This document shows, one piece after another, positions 55,440-64,000 of a stretch of 64,000 bases of DNA. The notes beneath the pieces are model-generated. The model saw only the letters and a list, made by a program, of their open reading frames with translations. It made no database searches and was not told the DNA's origin. The DNA comes from Microbulbifer sp. GL-2 (GTDB taxonomy: Bacteria > Pseudomonadota > Gammaproteobacteria > Pseudomonadales > Cellvibrionaceae): NCBI RefSeq assembly GCF_007183175.1, contig NZ_AP019807.1, positions 3,034,001 through 3,098,000 of the forward strand, in the 5' to 3' direction. Position 1 is the first letter of the stretch. The number at the start of each line of letters is the position of its first letter. The position numbers were made by a program, and so were the translations under genes.

Positions 55440-57355
55440 ATGAAAAATGCTATGAAAAGAATAGCGCTGTCTATAGGCTTCCTGCCAGCCGTTTTATGTG
55501 GAAGCCTCTTGGCCAATGATGTGACACAGCTCTATTGGGGAGATATGCATCTACATACATCCTACTCCTTCGATGCTTTTCTAAGTCAAAATTATTCGGC
55601 AACACCTGATACCGCATACCGGTGGGCTAAGGGGCAGCCTGTTATTCATCCCTATACCCATGCAAAAGTCCGTATAGAAACACCTTTAGACTTTTTAGTG
55701 GTCTCAGATCATGCTGAAGCCTTAGGTGTTATGAGGGCGGTAGTTAATGAGACTGACCAGCTGGATACAGAACTGCCGATTTATCAAGCTGTTTTGCGCT
55801 GGCTTGCAAAGCAACATATTCGCTATAAGGTGTCTGCGAATGAAGGGATGGATATTTTTAATGAGCTGCTACCTGCAAAAGCGCTCAACCCGGAAGCTAT
55901 CAAGGATCCTGTTCAGGATCCAGCCAATCAAGCTCATGATCCAGTACTGGGGGATCTTAGCAAGACCAGTACAAGCGCATGGCATGAGATAGTTGATGCA
56001 GCAGAGCGCCATTACAACCCTGGGAATTTTACCAGTTTTATAGGTTGGGAGTGGAGCTCTACCCCCACAGGCGCTAACTTGCACCGGGTGGTGGTATCCC
56101 CCAACGGGTCCATGCAAGCCAAACAATACCTCCCATTTGGATCGGACCAAAGCCAGTATCCAGAAGACCTATGGAATTGGTTGGATGAAACTTCAAAGCG
56201 AACTGGTAGTGAATTCATAGCTATTCCGCATAATTCCAATGTTTCCAAAGGTTATATGTTTTCGGAAACTACTCTACGGGGTGAGCCAATTGATATTCAG
56301 TACGCACGCACACGTATGCGATGGGAGCCACTGGTTGAGATGACGCAAATAAAAGGGGATTCTGAGACGCACTCGCAACTCTCTCCACAGGATCCCTTTG
56401 CTGATTTTGAGAATTATCCATTCTACCTACAGGCGGATCCAGAGGCCTATCGGGTTGCAAAGGGGGATTATGTGCGTTCAGGTTTACGAACCGGCTTGGA
56501 AATAGAAGAGAGAATTGGGGTGAATCCCTACAAGTTCGGTTTGATCGGATCCACTGATTCTCACACGGGCATATCGACTGCGGAAGAAGATAATTTTTGG
56601 GGGAAATTTGCCCATGATTCTACCCCAAGGAGCAAGCATTCGAAATCAGTTATCGGCGGAACCAAAGCGACTGGGTGGAATATGTCTGCATCGGGGCTCG
56701 CAGCAGTTTGGGCAGAGGAAAATACACGAGAAAGTATTTTTTCTGCCTTTAAACGTCGTGAAGTTTATGCGACAACGGGGCCTCGAATAAGCGTGCGTGT
56801 ATTTGCTGGTTGGGATTTTCCGAAGCATGCGATAGATGCTGAAAATATTGCCGAGCTGGGCTATAGCCACGGAGTGCCTATGGGGGGGATTTAACCAAGC
56901 CTCAAGCCACAGATCAACCAGTACAATTGTTGATACGTGCGGTAAAAGATCCCAAAGGAGCCAATCTTGACCGTATCCAAGTAGTCAAGTCCTGGTTGGA
57001 TAAAAAAGGGCAAAGTTCTGAACGGATATTTAATGTAGCCTGGTCCGGTGAGCGGAGCCTGGATAATCAAGGCCAGCTGCCTTCAGTCGGTGATACCGTT
57101 GATCGTGAAACAGGCTTATACACGAATACATTGGGCTCAGTGGAATTGTCTACTTTGTGGCAAGACCCGGACTTTGATGCTGGCCAAAGGGCTTTTTACT
57201 ATGTCCGTGTATTGCAAATTCCAACCCCCCGCCACTCACTTTATGATGCAGTGGCGACAAGAGAAATTAACAGTGGGGAAATTAAAATACCTTCCGAAGG
57301 TCCCGCAGTGATTCAAGAGCGCGCATATACCTCACCTATTTGGTATTCCCCCTAG
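55440..57355 (+). CDS. DUF3604 protein, interrupted by an apparent 1-base deletion
   Basis: An exported protein (signal ending near LLANDV) of the DUF3604 family, a PHP-like putative metal-dependent hydrolase; the WGDMHLHTSYSFDAF and VVSDHAEALG segments carry the likely metal ligands. The first frame stops at 56894 after VPMGGI; the remaining part (KDPKGANLDRIQVVKSWLD to ERAYTSPIWYSP) is in the next frame to 57355. They join at seven G (56882-56888): one more G gives VPMGGDLTKP, the usual continuation. The whole protein would be about 640 residues. ATG 55440 or GTG 55428 could start it. Function unknown. Confidence 0.87.
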
Positions 57356-57448
57356 CTGAAAAATACATAGTTAATCTGTAAAAAATGATTGCACGGTTTT
57401 TTTGTAATTGCTAACTGATATTGTACATTTAAAACAGGAAGCTTGTAT

Positions 57449-58366
57449 ATGCAATGGATCTGGGTAGCGATAAAAAGAGAGCCATTGATACACTTCTTGC
57501 TTATCGCTTTAATGTTATTCGGTAGTGCCGAATTATTAAAACTGAAAGGGGGTAGCCTGGACCAGGAATATACTTTAACAGTAAGTGAAGATTTATTGTT
57601 CAAGTATATTCAATACCAGAAAAAAACTTTCAGTCCTGGCTTTGCCAGAGCTTACTGGCAGGGTTTGTCATCTTCTGAAAAGGCATTTCTGATTGATAAC
57701 TATATTCACGAAGAAGTGTTATACCGTGAGGCTATCAGTCTTGGATTGGAAAAGAATGATCAGATCATTAGGCGTCGGCTTATCCAAAAGTTAGAATATG
57801 TGACTCGTGGAGTTGCTCACGAAGTTGATATTTCCCAAAATGCATTGAAAAATTACTTTCAGCATCATCAGGAAAGGTATCGATTGGAAGCGTCTATCAC
57901 GTTTACCCATGTTTTTTTTGATGGTAGAAAGCATTCTGCTGAACGAATGAATGTGCTTGCATTGCAAACCCTTGAGAATCTCAGGAGTAAGTCAGAAGTT
58001 TTTGAAAGATCATCTGGTTACGGTGATCGATTTCCTTTCCATCGGAACTATGTTGAGCGTACTCTCCAATTGGTATCCAGTCATATGGGGGAGTTTTTGG
58101 CGCAACAGGTATTCACTCTGCCCCTGAATACCTGGTCTGGCCCTTTTGAGTCTCCTTACGGCCTGCACTTAGTCCTGGTAACAAAAAACACGGCAAGTCG
58201 GTTGCCAACCTTCAAAGAAGCTGCCCCTATGGTTGTGGAAGATTATCGTCGTGAAAAAATGGATAGTGCCAGTCGACAAAAATTACAGAAGTTGATTGCT
58301 CGTTATCAGATTGATTGGGGAGTTTCAGTGCCGGATACATCGATGAGTCTTACTCATGCTGAATAG
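57449..58366 (+). CDS. Membrane-anchored parvulin-type peptidyl-prolyl isomerase
   Basis: A 305-residue protein with an N-terminal REPLIHFLLIALMLFGSAEL membrane anchor, an N-terminal SurA-like helical chaperone part, and a C-terminal rotamase domain (about 145-255, with FTHVFFDG, GDRFPF and GPFESPYGLHLVLV). It should help fold periplasmic or secreted proteins. I start at ATG 57449, after AACAGGAAGC. The HupE/UreJ gene begins 11 bases before it ends. Its constant neighbours, DUF3604 and HupE/UreJ, suggest a dedicated client. Confidence 0.86.
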   Translation: MQWIWVAIKREPLIHFLLIALMLFGSAELLKLKGGSLDQEYTLTVSEDLLFKYIQYQKKTFSPGFARAYWQGLSSSEKAFLIDNYIHEEVLYREAISLGLEKNDQIIRRRLIQKLEYVTRGVAHEVDISQNALKNYFQHHQERYRLEASITFTHVFFDGRKHSAERMNVLALQTLENLRSKSEVFERSSGYGDRFPFHRNYVERTLQLVSSHMGEFLAQQVFTLPLNTWSGPFESPYGLHLVLVTKNTASRLPTFKEAAPMVVEDYRREKMDSASRQKLQKLIARYQIDWGVSVPDTSMSLTHAE

Positions 58367-59417
58367 ATCGATCTTAAAGTGCTGGGTAATTGGGTTTACT
58401 TTGCTCGTAACTGGAACCTATAGTTGCACGTGTTTTTCACACGAAGGAAGGCCGATCTATATAGAGTTGCAGGAATTTTCAGAGGGTAGCTATATTTTGC
58501 GCTGGAAGATTCCCCCAGTTATGCAACCTGGAACCGAGCCCAAAATCAGCCTAAAGGGCAGAAGCTGCCAAAGGATGGATGAGGTTGGTTATCCCGATAT
58601 AGTAGGAGTTACAAGGTATCGATGTGAATCTTCATTCTTGGGTGCTGAAGATGAAGTTACTTCAAGTATGCAAATACAACTTGTATACCCAGTTGCTAAT
58701 CCTGTGTTGTCTACTCTGGTCCATTTTGAGAGATTAAATGGGGAGAGGGTTAGTATCTTTAACGGTCCGGAAGTTTTAGACTTGAAGTTGCCATCCAGGA
58801 TATCTTTCTGGGAGTGTGTCAGTCAATATATTGAAGCGGGTTTAGATCATATATTTGAAGGTTATGATCATTTGCTATTTGTTTTGTGTTTGGTTTTTAT
58901 TGCTCAAAGTTTAAAGACTGTTTTAATTACTATCACAGGGTTTACTTTAGGGCATTCGTTGACACTGGGGCTTGCCAGCTTAAATTATTTTACCATAAGG
59001 ATAGATGTTGTTGAGGTGTTAATTCCATTGAGTATTATGATGCTGGCTGCTGAGATCTTAAAAGGTAAGTCCAGCCGCTATAAAGAGACTCTGGCATGGC
59101 GTCATCCCGCCGCTGTTGCTGCGGGTTTTGGATTGCTGCATGGTTTTGGGTTTTCCAGTGCTCTGACAGAGTTAGGGCTTCCCTATGGGCAAAAAATGGT
59201 CGCCCTGCTCAGTTTTAATCTAGGTGTAGAGCTTGGTCAGGTAATATTTGTAATACTGGTGATGTTTGTTGTTTCTTTTGTCGGTATGATAATTTCGAGT
59301 TGTCATTTTCCAAAGAGTATATTCAGCAAAGTAATACAGTCAAATATAGCTATGTACCCAATAGGTATTACAGGTGGGTATTGGTTGGTCGAGCGATCTT
59401 TGAGTTTGATATATTGA
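58356..59417 (+). CDS. HupE/UreJ-type membrane protein
   Basis: A 353-residue protein with a signal peptide, a periplasmic domain (about 28-150) and five to seven membrane helices. The membrane part begins with EAGLDHIFEGYDHLLFVLCLVFIA and contains GFTLGHSLTLGLA and GFGLLHGFGFSSAL, the His-rich motifs of HupE_UreJ_2 proteins related to nickel/cobalt permeases. It may transport a metal for the DUF3604 protein; that is inference from context. Confidence 0.85.
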   Translation: MLNRSILKCWVIGFTLLVTGTYSCTCFSHEGRPIYIELQEFSEGSYILRWKIPPVMQPGTEPKISLKGRSCQRMDEVGYPDIVGVTRYRCESSFLGAEDEVTSSMQIQLVYPVANPVLSTLVHFERLNGERVSIFNGPEVLDLKLPSRISFWECVSQYIEAGLDHIFEGYDHLLFVLCLVFIAQSLKTVLITITGFTLGHSLTLGLASLNYFTIRIDVVEVLIPLSIMMLAAEILKGKSSRYKETLAWRHPAAVAAGFGLLHGFGFSSALTELGLPYGQKMVALLSFNLGVELGQVIFVILVMFVVSFVGMIISSCHFPKSIFSKVIQSNIAMYPIGITGGYWLVERSLSLIY

Positions 59418-59471
59418 GCTGCGCGGTTCTTTGACCTTGTGGTGAAAGGATAGAGGCAGTTCACAATATCT

Positions 59472-60248
59472 CTAGGTCATCCTTTCCTGATTGATTATCC
59501 AGTTTTTGCAAAACTCGGCAATTCTCAACCAATTGGGCTCCAGCATTAAGTAATGACCGTAGCCCTCAGCGATATAAAAGGTCGTTTTAGAGTAATGTTG
59601 TTTAGCTATAAGGTATGATGTGGAGGGAGGGATTGCAAAGTCATCTGAGCCGGACACCATCAATACAGGGCACATAATTTTTTCATACTCAACTTTGGTG
59701 GTTTTGTTTTCGTCGAAGATCCAGAAAAATAGCTCGAAAAATACTTTGCCTGATTCCGGTCCCAGCTGGTCAAAGGCTTTATGTTGATCTTTTGTGTTTA
59801 GTTTATTGAGCCCAAATCTAGCCATTATTTCGAAGTCGGGGAGTAGCACACTCTCCCAAAATTTCCCAGAAGTCATTAAGGTTCTGCCAAGCACACACTC
59901 TTGATCTGTTGTTGGTAGAATTCCCCAGTTAATACTTCCGTTCAGTAGCACTATCGCTTTTGCAAGCCCCTTGGCGGCTATCTTTTGTGCGATGACTCCA
60001 CCTAAGGAGTGTCCGACCAAAATTGGCTTCTTATTCAAATTTTTTACGAAGTTTACAGTATCCCTGACGTAGTCTCTGATACTTGTTCCGATAAGGGGGT
60101 TGCGCTTTTCCTCTGAGTGCTTAATGTCATGGTGGCGATATGCAGGGCTGTGGCAGGTAAACCCTTTTTGCTCAAAATACTTATGGAAATTCTCCATAGT
60201 CCAGGGGCCTGCATTGGTACCATGAAGAAGAACAATAGGTGTATCTAT
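59472..60248 (-). CDS. Alpha/beta hydrolase without a canonical start codon
   Basis: An alpha/beta-fold hydrolase with nucleophile elbow GHSLGG, an Asp (GSDDFA) and a His (GYGHYL) that complete the triad. The first ATG (60197) lies after the conserved oxyanion HG segment. Reading upstream in frame gives IDTPIVLLHGTNAGPWT, with AGGAGG at 60260-60255 and an ATA codon (60248-60246) at ideal spacing. No ATG, GTG or TTG exists between the upstream stop and this HG motif. So either ATA is used, a start codon was lost by G-to-A change, or there is a sequence error. Substrate unknown. Confidence 0.75.
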   Translation of the reverse strand: MDTPIVLLHGTNAGPWTMENFHKYFEQKGFTCHSPAYRHHDIKHSEEKRNPLIGTSIRDYVRDTVNFVKNLNKKPILVGHSLGGVIAQKIAAKGLAKAIVLLNGSINWGILPTTDQECVLGRTLMTSGKFWESVLLPDFEIMARFGLNKLNTKDQHKAFDQLGPESGKVFFELFFWIFDENKTTKVEYEKIMCPVLMVSGSDDFAIPPSTSYLIAKQHYSKTTFYIAEGYGHYLMLEPNWLRIAEFCKNWIINQERMT

Positions 60249-60609
60249 GATTATCCTCCTGATTAAATGTAGTATGGTTGTAAAAACTTATTAAAGCCTT
60301 TCACTACTATTTCTCTAATATAATAGCGTATCCAGTTGGCTATGAAGGCATTGCTGGCTAGGAGTGCTAGTGAATGCAGGTAGAACTCTGACTAATTGTT
60401 CCGTTTAGTGGTAGTTTGGGAATTTACGACCGCAATTAAGATGGGGTTCAGCGATAAGCTGGCCAGGAGGGGAAATTTAGGTATTTATAATGATGTCTCC
60501 TTCTCCAGATTTGATGTGTATTGATTACGATCTTTGCTGGAGTTTATTTTTTACCTTGTAGCAGGGCGTAGTGACTGTAGCGATATAGTCAAACTGGGAG
60601 GCTTAGCTT
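60249..60609. other. Divergent intergenic region
   Basis: About 360 bases between the leftward hydrolase gene and the rightward thioesterase gene. It should contain both promoters. No gene or repeat was recognised. Confidence 0.4.
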
Positions 60610-61056
60610 ATGCAGGGAGGAAGCATGCGAAATAAGCTATTTCGGAAGGTTCTTGAGGGGGAGTTACCTATGCCAAAGGCGGCCTTAACTCTTGGTGCGA
60701 AGGTACTGGCTGTTGATGGTGATGCAGGATCTATCGAAATGGAGTTTGATGCTAAGGAGGAGTTTACTAATCCTATGGGAAAAATACAGGGAGGTTTTCT
60801 GGCAGCAATGCTTGATGACACTATGGGACCGGCTTTAACTGCAACCCTGGATGAAAGTCAGTTTGCTCCCACATTTGAGTTAAAGACGCACTTTATTGCA
60901 CCAGTGAGCGTTGTTAAGGTGTTAGGTCGGGGAAGAGTTGTTTCCAGGGGGAGTAATATTTGTGTCCTTGAGGGCGAGCTTTTCCATGGGGAAGTCTTGG
61001 TAGCCAAATCTACAGCAACGGCTCTTATTCGGAGCTTTTCTTCCTCCGCAAAATAA
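60610..61056 (+). CDS. PaaI-type hotdog-fold thioesterase
   Basis: A 148-residue hotdog-fold protein with the family motif NPMGKIQGGFLAAMLDDTMGPAL, where the Asp/Gly-rich helix holds the catalytic residues, and a C-terminal STATALI strand. It probably hydrolyses an acyl-CoA. ATG 60610 follows GGGAGG; ATG 60625 follows AGGGAGGA. Specific substrate unknown. Confidence 0.9.
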   Translation: MQGGSMRNKLFRKVLEGELPMPKAALTLGAKVLAVDGDAGSIEMEFDAKEEFTNPMGKIQGGFLAAMLDDTMGPALTATLDESQFAPTFELKTHFIAPVSVVKVLGRGRVVSRGSNICVLEGELFHGEVLVAKSTATALIRSFSSSAK

Positions 61057-61135
61057 CTTTGTTCCTGTTTATTTTCTGGTTCGAGCAAATACCTAGGCAT
61101 AAAGGAGATAATTCAAGCATAAGCCTAATATTGGA

Positions 61136-62191
61136 TTAGCGGCATGCTTCCAGTTCTGCGACTAAAGTTGTGATTAATTCGGCTGCAGGCAAGGCCCTGG
61201 CCAAGGGGGCGCCTTGGCCTGCCCATTGCACAGAAAAGTCCTCGCTGCCAGCGTCGGTAGCTGCGGCGGCAAGGGCTTTTCCAGCGCTATAGCAGATGGG
61301 ATACTCTGGTCGAAGGGGGGCATTTTGATCCAGGTCGTGGTAGAAGCAATTTGTGATACCTCGAGCAGGACGCCCGGATATATTGGTGGTGATTGCTGTA
61401 TTAAGGCCACCTTTATTTTGTAGTGCAGTGCGGTAGGCATCGTTTGCAGCAGACTCGGGGCACAGGATAAACGCGGTACCCATCTGTACCGCGCTAGCGC
61501 CAAGCGAGAATGTGGCCTGAATACCGGCTCCATCCATTATTCCACCTGCGGCTATGATAGGCAGGCTGTACTGACAACTCAGGAGCCTAACCAAAGCTAG
61601 AGTTCCTATCTCTTGGTCAATTTCAGGCTCGAATACGCCTCTATGTCCGCCGGCTTCCACCCCCTGTGCAATTAGCGCGTCGATTCCTGCTTCTTCAGCA
61701 AGTCTTGCCTCTGCAAGGTTTGTGGCTGTTGCCAGCAGGGTAATGCCGGCATCCTTGAGCGCTGTAATTGTGGGTTGGTCTGGTAAGCCGAAATGAAAGC
61801 TTAGTACCGCCGGTTTCTCCTCCAGAATCACCTTCAGCATTTCACTATTGCCAATAAAGCTTTGGTAGGGCTCCTGGAGAGTTTTTGGTGGTGTAGAGCC
61901 GAGAGTGGCAAAGTAGGGTGCCAGGTGAGTAAGCCAGGCAGCTTCACGCTCTGGGTTTGCTCTTGCTGGCCGATGGCAGAATAGGTTGACGTTAAAAGGG
62001 GCGCAGGTGAGTTTACGGGTTTGCCGGATTTGTTCAGCGGCTTTTTGCGCAGAGCTTGCGCCAAGGCCCAGTGCGCCCAGACCGCCGGCATTGGAAACCG
62101 CAGCCGCTAGTTCTGGGGTAGAAACGCCCGCCATTGGTGCCTGTAGGATGGGGTGAGGTATCCCCAGCTTTTTCAATAGTGCTTGCGCCAT
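61136..62191 (-). CDS. Nitronate monooxygenase-family FMN protein
   Basis: A 351-residue TIM-barrel flavoprotein. Motifs: PILQAPMAGVSTPELAAAVS at the N-terminus, GVEAGGHRG, PIIAAGGIMDG and GASAVQMGTAFI, as in class I nitronate monooxygenases, which oxidise propionate-3-nitronate and alkyl nitronates. The older name 2-nitropropane dioxygenase applies. The start ATG is the first in frame. Confidence 0.9.
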   Translation of the reverse strand: MAQALLKKLGIPHPILQAPMAGVSTPELAAAVSNAGGLGALGLGASSAQKAAEQIRQTRKLTCAPFNVNLFCHRPARANPEREAAWLTHLAPYFATLGSTPPKTLQEPYQSFIGNSEMLKVILEEKPAVLSFHFGLPDQPTITALKDAGITLLATATNLAEARLAEEAGIDALIAQGVEAGGHRGVFEPEIDQEIGTLALVRLLSCQYSLPIIAAGGIMDGAGIQATFSLGASAVQMGTAFILCPESAANDAYRTALQNKGGLNTAITTNISGRPARGITNCFYHDLDQNAPLRPEYPICYSAGKALAAAATDAGSEDFSVQWAGQGAPLARALPAAELITTLVAELEACR

Positions 62192-62300
62192 CCCACCAGC
62201 CTCTCTGCCTTTCAGTCTGACTACCTTAGGGTAGTTTTTGCGCGGTAGCTATACCGCGCTGTGGTTAATGATAAGAGGCATCGGGATCAAAGAGGCGGAG

Positions 62301-63038
62301 TTACAGGTGCAGGTTGAAGCCGATGTAGGGGCCTTTAATTTCAATATCACTCTGTAGGTCGTCCAACTCTTCCAGGTCCAGGCTCATTACCCGGTAACCC
62401 GCTTCAACAGCCAAATCGATTGCCGGTACGAAATCCCAGCGCACTTTTGCCGTAAGGTCGGTGTGGGTATCACCACGATAGGCTGTGCCATTGCCCTGGG
62501 CGATAACAGACCAGCCGGTAAATGGCAGATCAAAACGCGCCATAACATAGGCCATGGGAAGGTAGCCACTGAGGTCAACCGTTTCCGCCTGGGTTTCGCT
62601 GACGGCAGTAAATTCACCATCGTACATGCGCGCGGTCAGACCCAGGTCCAGGTTGACCCAGTTGTCCAACACTTCGTAGTAGAAGGTGGCATCGGTATGT
62701 GTGAGGTTGAGGTCGGTGGTGATATCTGAGCCGACCTGGAAGGTTTCATCGTCAAATGTCACTGTACCCTCTAAAAGCGCAGCGCCATCAGTGTCAATTT
62801 CACTATGGGCGAGTAGGACATTAGGTACCAGGGGAATTGGGTGCTCCAGGGCTACCTGGATAAATGTAATGTTGTCTTCGCCAAGAGAGAGGTTGTCCAG
62901 GTCGTAGTCGTCGTTACCAATGTCTCCGGTATAACCTGGAAGCCAGACACCTGCAGTGGCGTCAAGGCCAAGAATGGTGTCTGCGCTGGCAGCGCTGCAG
63001 GCGAGGAGGGCACTGAAAGCAATTGCGGTTTTTTTCAT
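62301..63038 (-). CDS. TIGR04219-type outer-membrane beta-barrel protein
   Basis: A 245-residue exported protein: signal peptide to CSAASA, then alternating beta-strands typical of an 8- to 10-strand barrel, ending in IGFNLHL. It resembles the TIGR04219 family of outer-membrane proteins (DATAGVWLPGYTGDIG; VRWDFVPAIDLAVEAGYR). Function unknown. GGAGAGAAGTCC precedes the start. Confidence 0.78.
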   Translation of the reverse strand: MKKTAIAFSALLACSAASADTILGLDATAGVWLPGYTGDIGNDDYDLDNLSLGEDNITFIQVALEHPIPLVPNVLLAHSEIDTDGAALLEGTVTFDDETFQVGSDITTDLNLTHTDATFYYEVLDNWVNLDLGLTARMYDGEFTAVSETQAETVDLSGYLPMAYVMARFDLPFTGWSVIAQGNGTAYRGDTHTDLTAKVRWDFVPAIDLAVEAGYRVMSLDLEELDDLQSDIEIKGPYIGFNLHL

Positions 63039-63271
63039 GGACTTCTCTCCGTGATAAATTTGCCGCGGAGTGTACAGATATATTTTTTCTTCGCCGCTGT
63101 AAGTTGCACATTTTTACAATTTTTTTTGAACGGATAGGCAAAATTGGCGCATGAAAGCATCGCCTGGTTTGGAGTCTATTCTTCGTCTCGTCGATATAGT
63201 AAGGCTGACTTCCGGTGAACGAAGTAAGTATCTGTACAGGATTTTGCGGGGTTTCTATCGGCTGAAGCTAT

Positions 63272-64000
63272 TTAATTTGCGGCTTCAAAAAGCATTTGTT
63301 GCAGAGCTCTGGCGGCATTGCTCAGGGTGCGGCCGCGATGACTGATCACACCGAGGTTGCGCAGCACCTGCAGTTTTTTCACCGGTAACACGGCGAGGCT
63401 CTCATCTACCAGAGTATGCGGCAGCACGCTCCAACCAAGGCCGACGCAGGCCATCATCTTGATGGTTTCCAGAAAATTGGTGGCCAGTTTGGCGCTGAGC
63501 TTTAATCCCTGCGCGTCGAATTCGCGCTTGATCAGGCGTCCGGTATAGGTGTTTAGGTCTGGCAGTATGGCGGGGAAGTTGGCTAGGTCAGTCAGCTCCA
63601 GCTCGGGGATTTTTGCCAGGGGGTGCTCAGGTGCTGCCACCACTACACAGGGGTCGGGCCAGATAACCTGCGCATTGAGATGTGGGTAGTCCTTCAGGGC
63701 CAGAGTTACTACGGCAAGCTCATATTTGGCCGCCATAAGTGCCTCATAGGCTTGTTCTGAATCCACGAAATCGATATCCAGGGCTACCTGTGGGTAGCGG
63801 TTACTGAATTCCCTGAGTACTGGCGGCAAGTGATGCAGCCCGACATGGTGGCTGGTGGCAATACGCAGACTGCCGCTTACAGAGCTGCTCAGAGCACGCA
63901 ACTCCCGCTCGGTATTGCTAATTTCATTGAGAATATGCCGGGCACGCGGCAGTAGGGCGCGACCGGCGCCGGTCAGTTGCATGCGGCGGCCGATGCGGTT
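63272..64000 (-). CDS. LysR-family transcriptional regulator (partial)
   Basis: The frame continues to the window end and lacks its N-terminal helix-turn-helix. The visible start, NRIGRRMQLTGAGRALL, is the linker after the HTH that LysR proteins share. Then comes the co-inducer-binding domain (SGSLRIATSHHVGLHHLPPVL; LAVVTLALKDYPHL). It resembles the group that includes MetR-like and ligand-responsive regulators, but the target cannot be named. The closest gene on its right lies outside the window. Confidence 0.92.
   Translation of the reverse strand, partial: NRIGRRMQLTGAGRALLPRARHILNEISNTERELRALSSSVSGSLRIATSHHVGLHHLPPVLREFSNRYPQVALDIDFVDSEQAYEALMAAKYELAVVTLALKDYPHLNAQVIWPDPCVVVAAPEHPLAKIPELELTDLANFPAILPDLNTYTGRLIKREFDAQGLKLSAKLATNFLETIKMMACVGLGWSVLPHTLVDESLAVLPVKKLQVLRNLGVISHRGRTLSNAARALQQMLFEAAN

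Overview
The window looks like the chromosome of a marine, polysaccharide-degrading gammaproteobacterium of the Cellvibrio/Microbulbifer type (Cellvibrionales). The evidence is a TonB-receptor/SapC/flavin-halogenase cluster, secreted glycoside hydrolases carrying CBM6 and CBM5/12 modules, and a Pseudomonas-like housekeeping block. I infer the taxon from gene content only; no rRNA gene is present.

Layout. (1) 1-1401: the end of dnaE, then accA. (2) 1402-34540: an island of about 33 kb devoted to polysaccharide use. It starts with a TonB receptor-SapC-halogenase-halogenase-sugar MFS cluster (2-10.5 kb). Next come a secreted di-heme protein with two probable beta-1,3-glucan-binding modules, a LytS/LytR-type two-component system, a second sugar MFS and a GH3 lipoprotein. 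A GH18 chitinase on the minus strand follows, with a decayed IS481-type transposase on one side and a decayed IS5-type element on the other. The island ends with a GH16 laminarinase, a GH5 endoglucanase, an EEP-fold hydrolase fused to CBM6, a second GH3 lipoprotein and a DUF4380 protein. (3) 34742-46658: tilS-pyrG-kdsA-eno-ftsB-ispD-ispF-truD-pcm-DUF368(PopT)-nlpD-rpoS. In pseudomonads tilS normally follows accA directly, so the island splits a conserved block. (4) 46768-50483: ydbL, ynbE and ydbH (minus strand), an intermembrane lipid-transport operon. (5) 51396-64000: pepN; an AraC-type regulator divergent from a DUF3604/parvulin/HupE-UreJ cassette; an alpha/beta hydrolase lacking a normal start codon; a hotdog thioesterase; a nitronate-monooxygenase-like protein; an outer-membrane barrel protein; and a LysR regulator running off the end.

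How the island probably works (inference): secreted GH16 and GH5 enzymes cut beta-glucans; oligosaccharides enter through the TonB receptor; the GH3 lipoproteins trim them to glucose; and the two FucP-type MFS proteins import the sugar. The LytS/LytR pair sits divergent from one of those MFS genes and may sense the supply. The roles of the two halogenases, SapC and the CBM-bearing di-heme protein are the open biological questions.

Sequence quality: pyrG and the DUF3604 gene are each broken by one missing G in a poly-G run. Because pyrG is essential or nearly so, these are most likely homopolymer sequencing errors.
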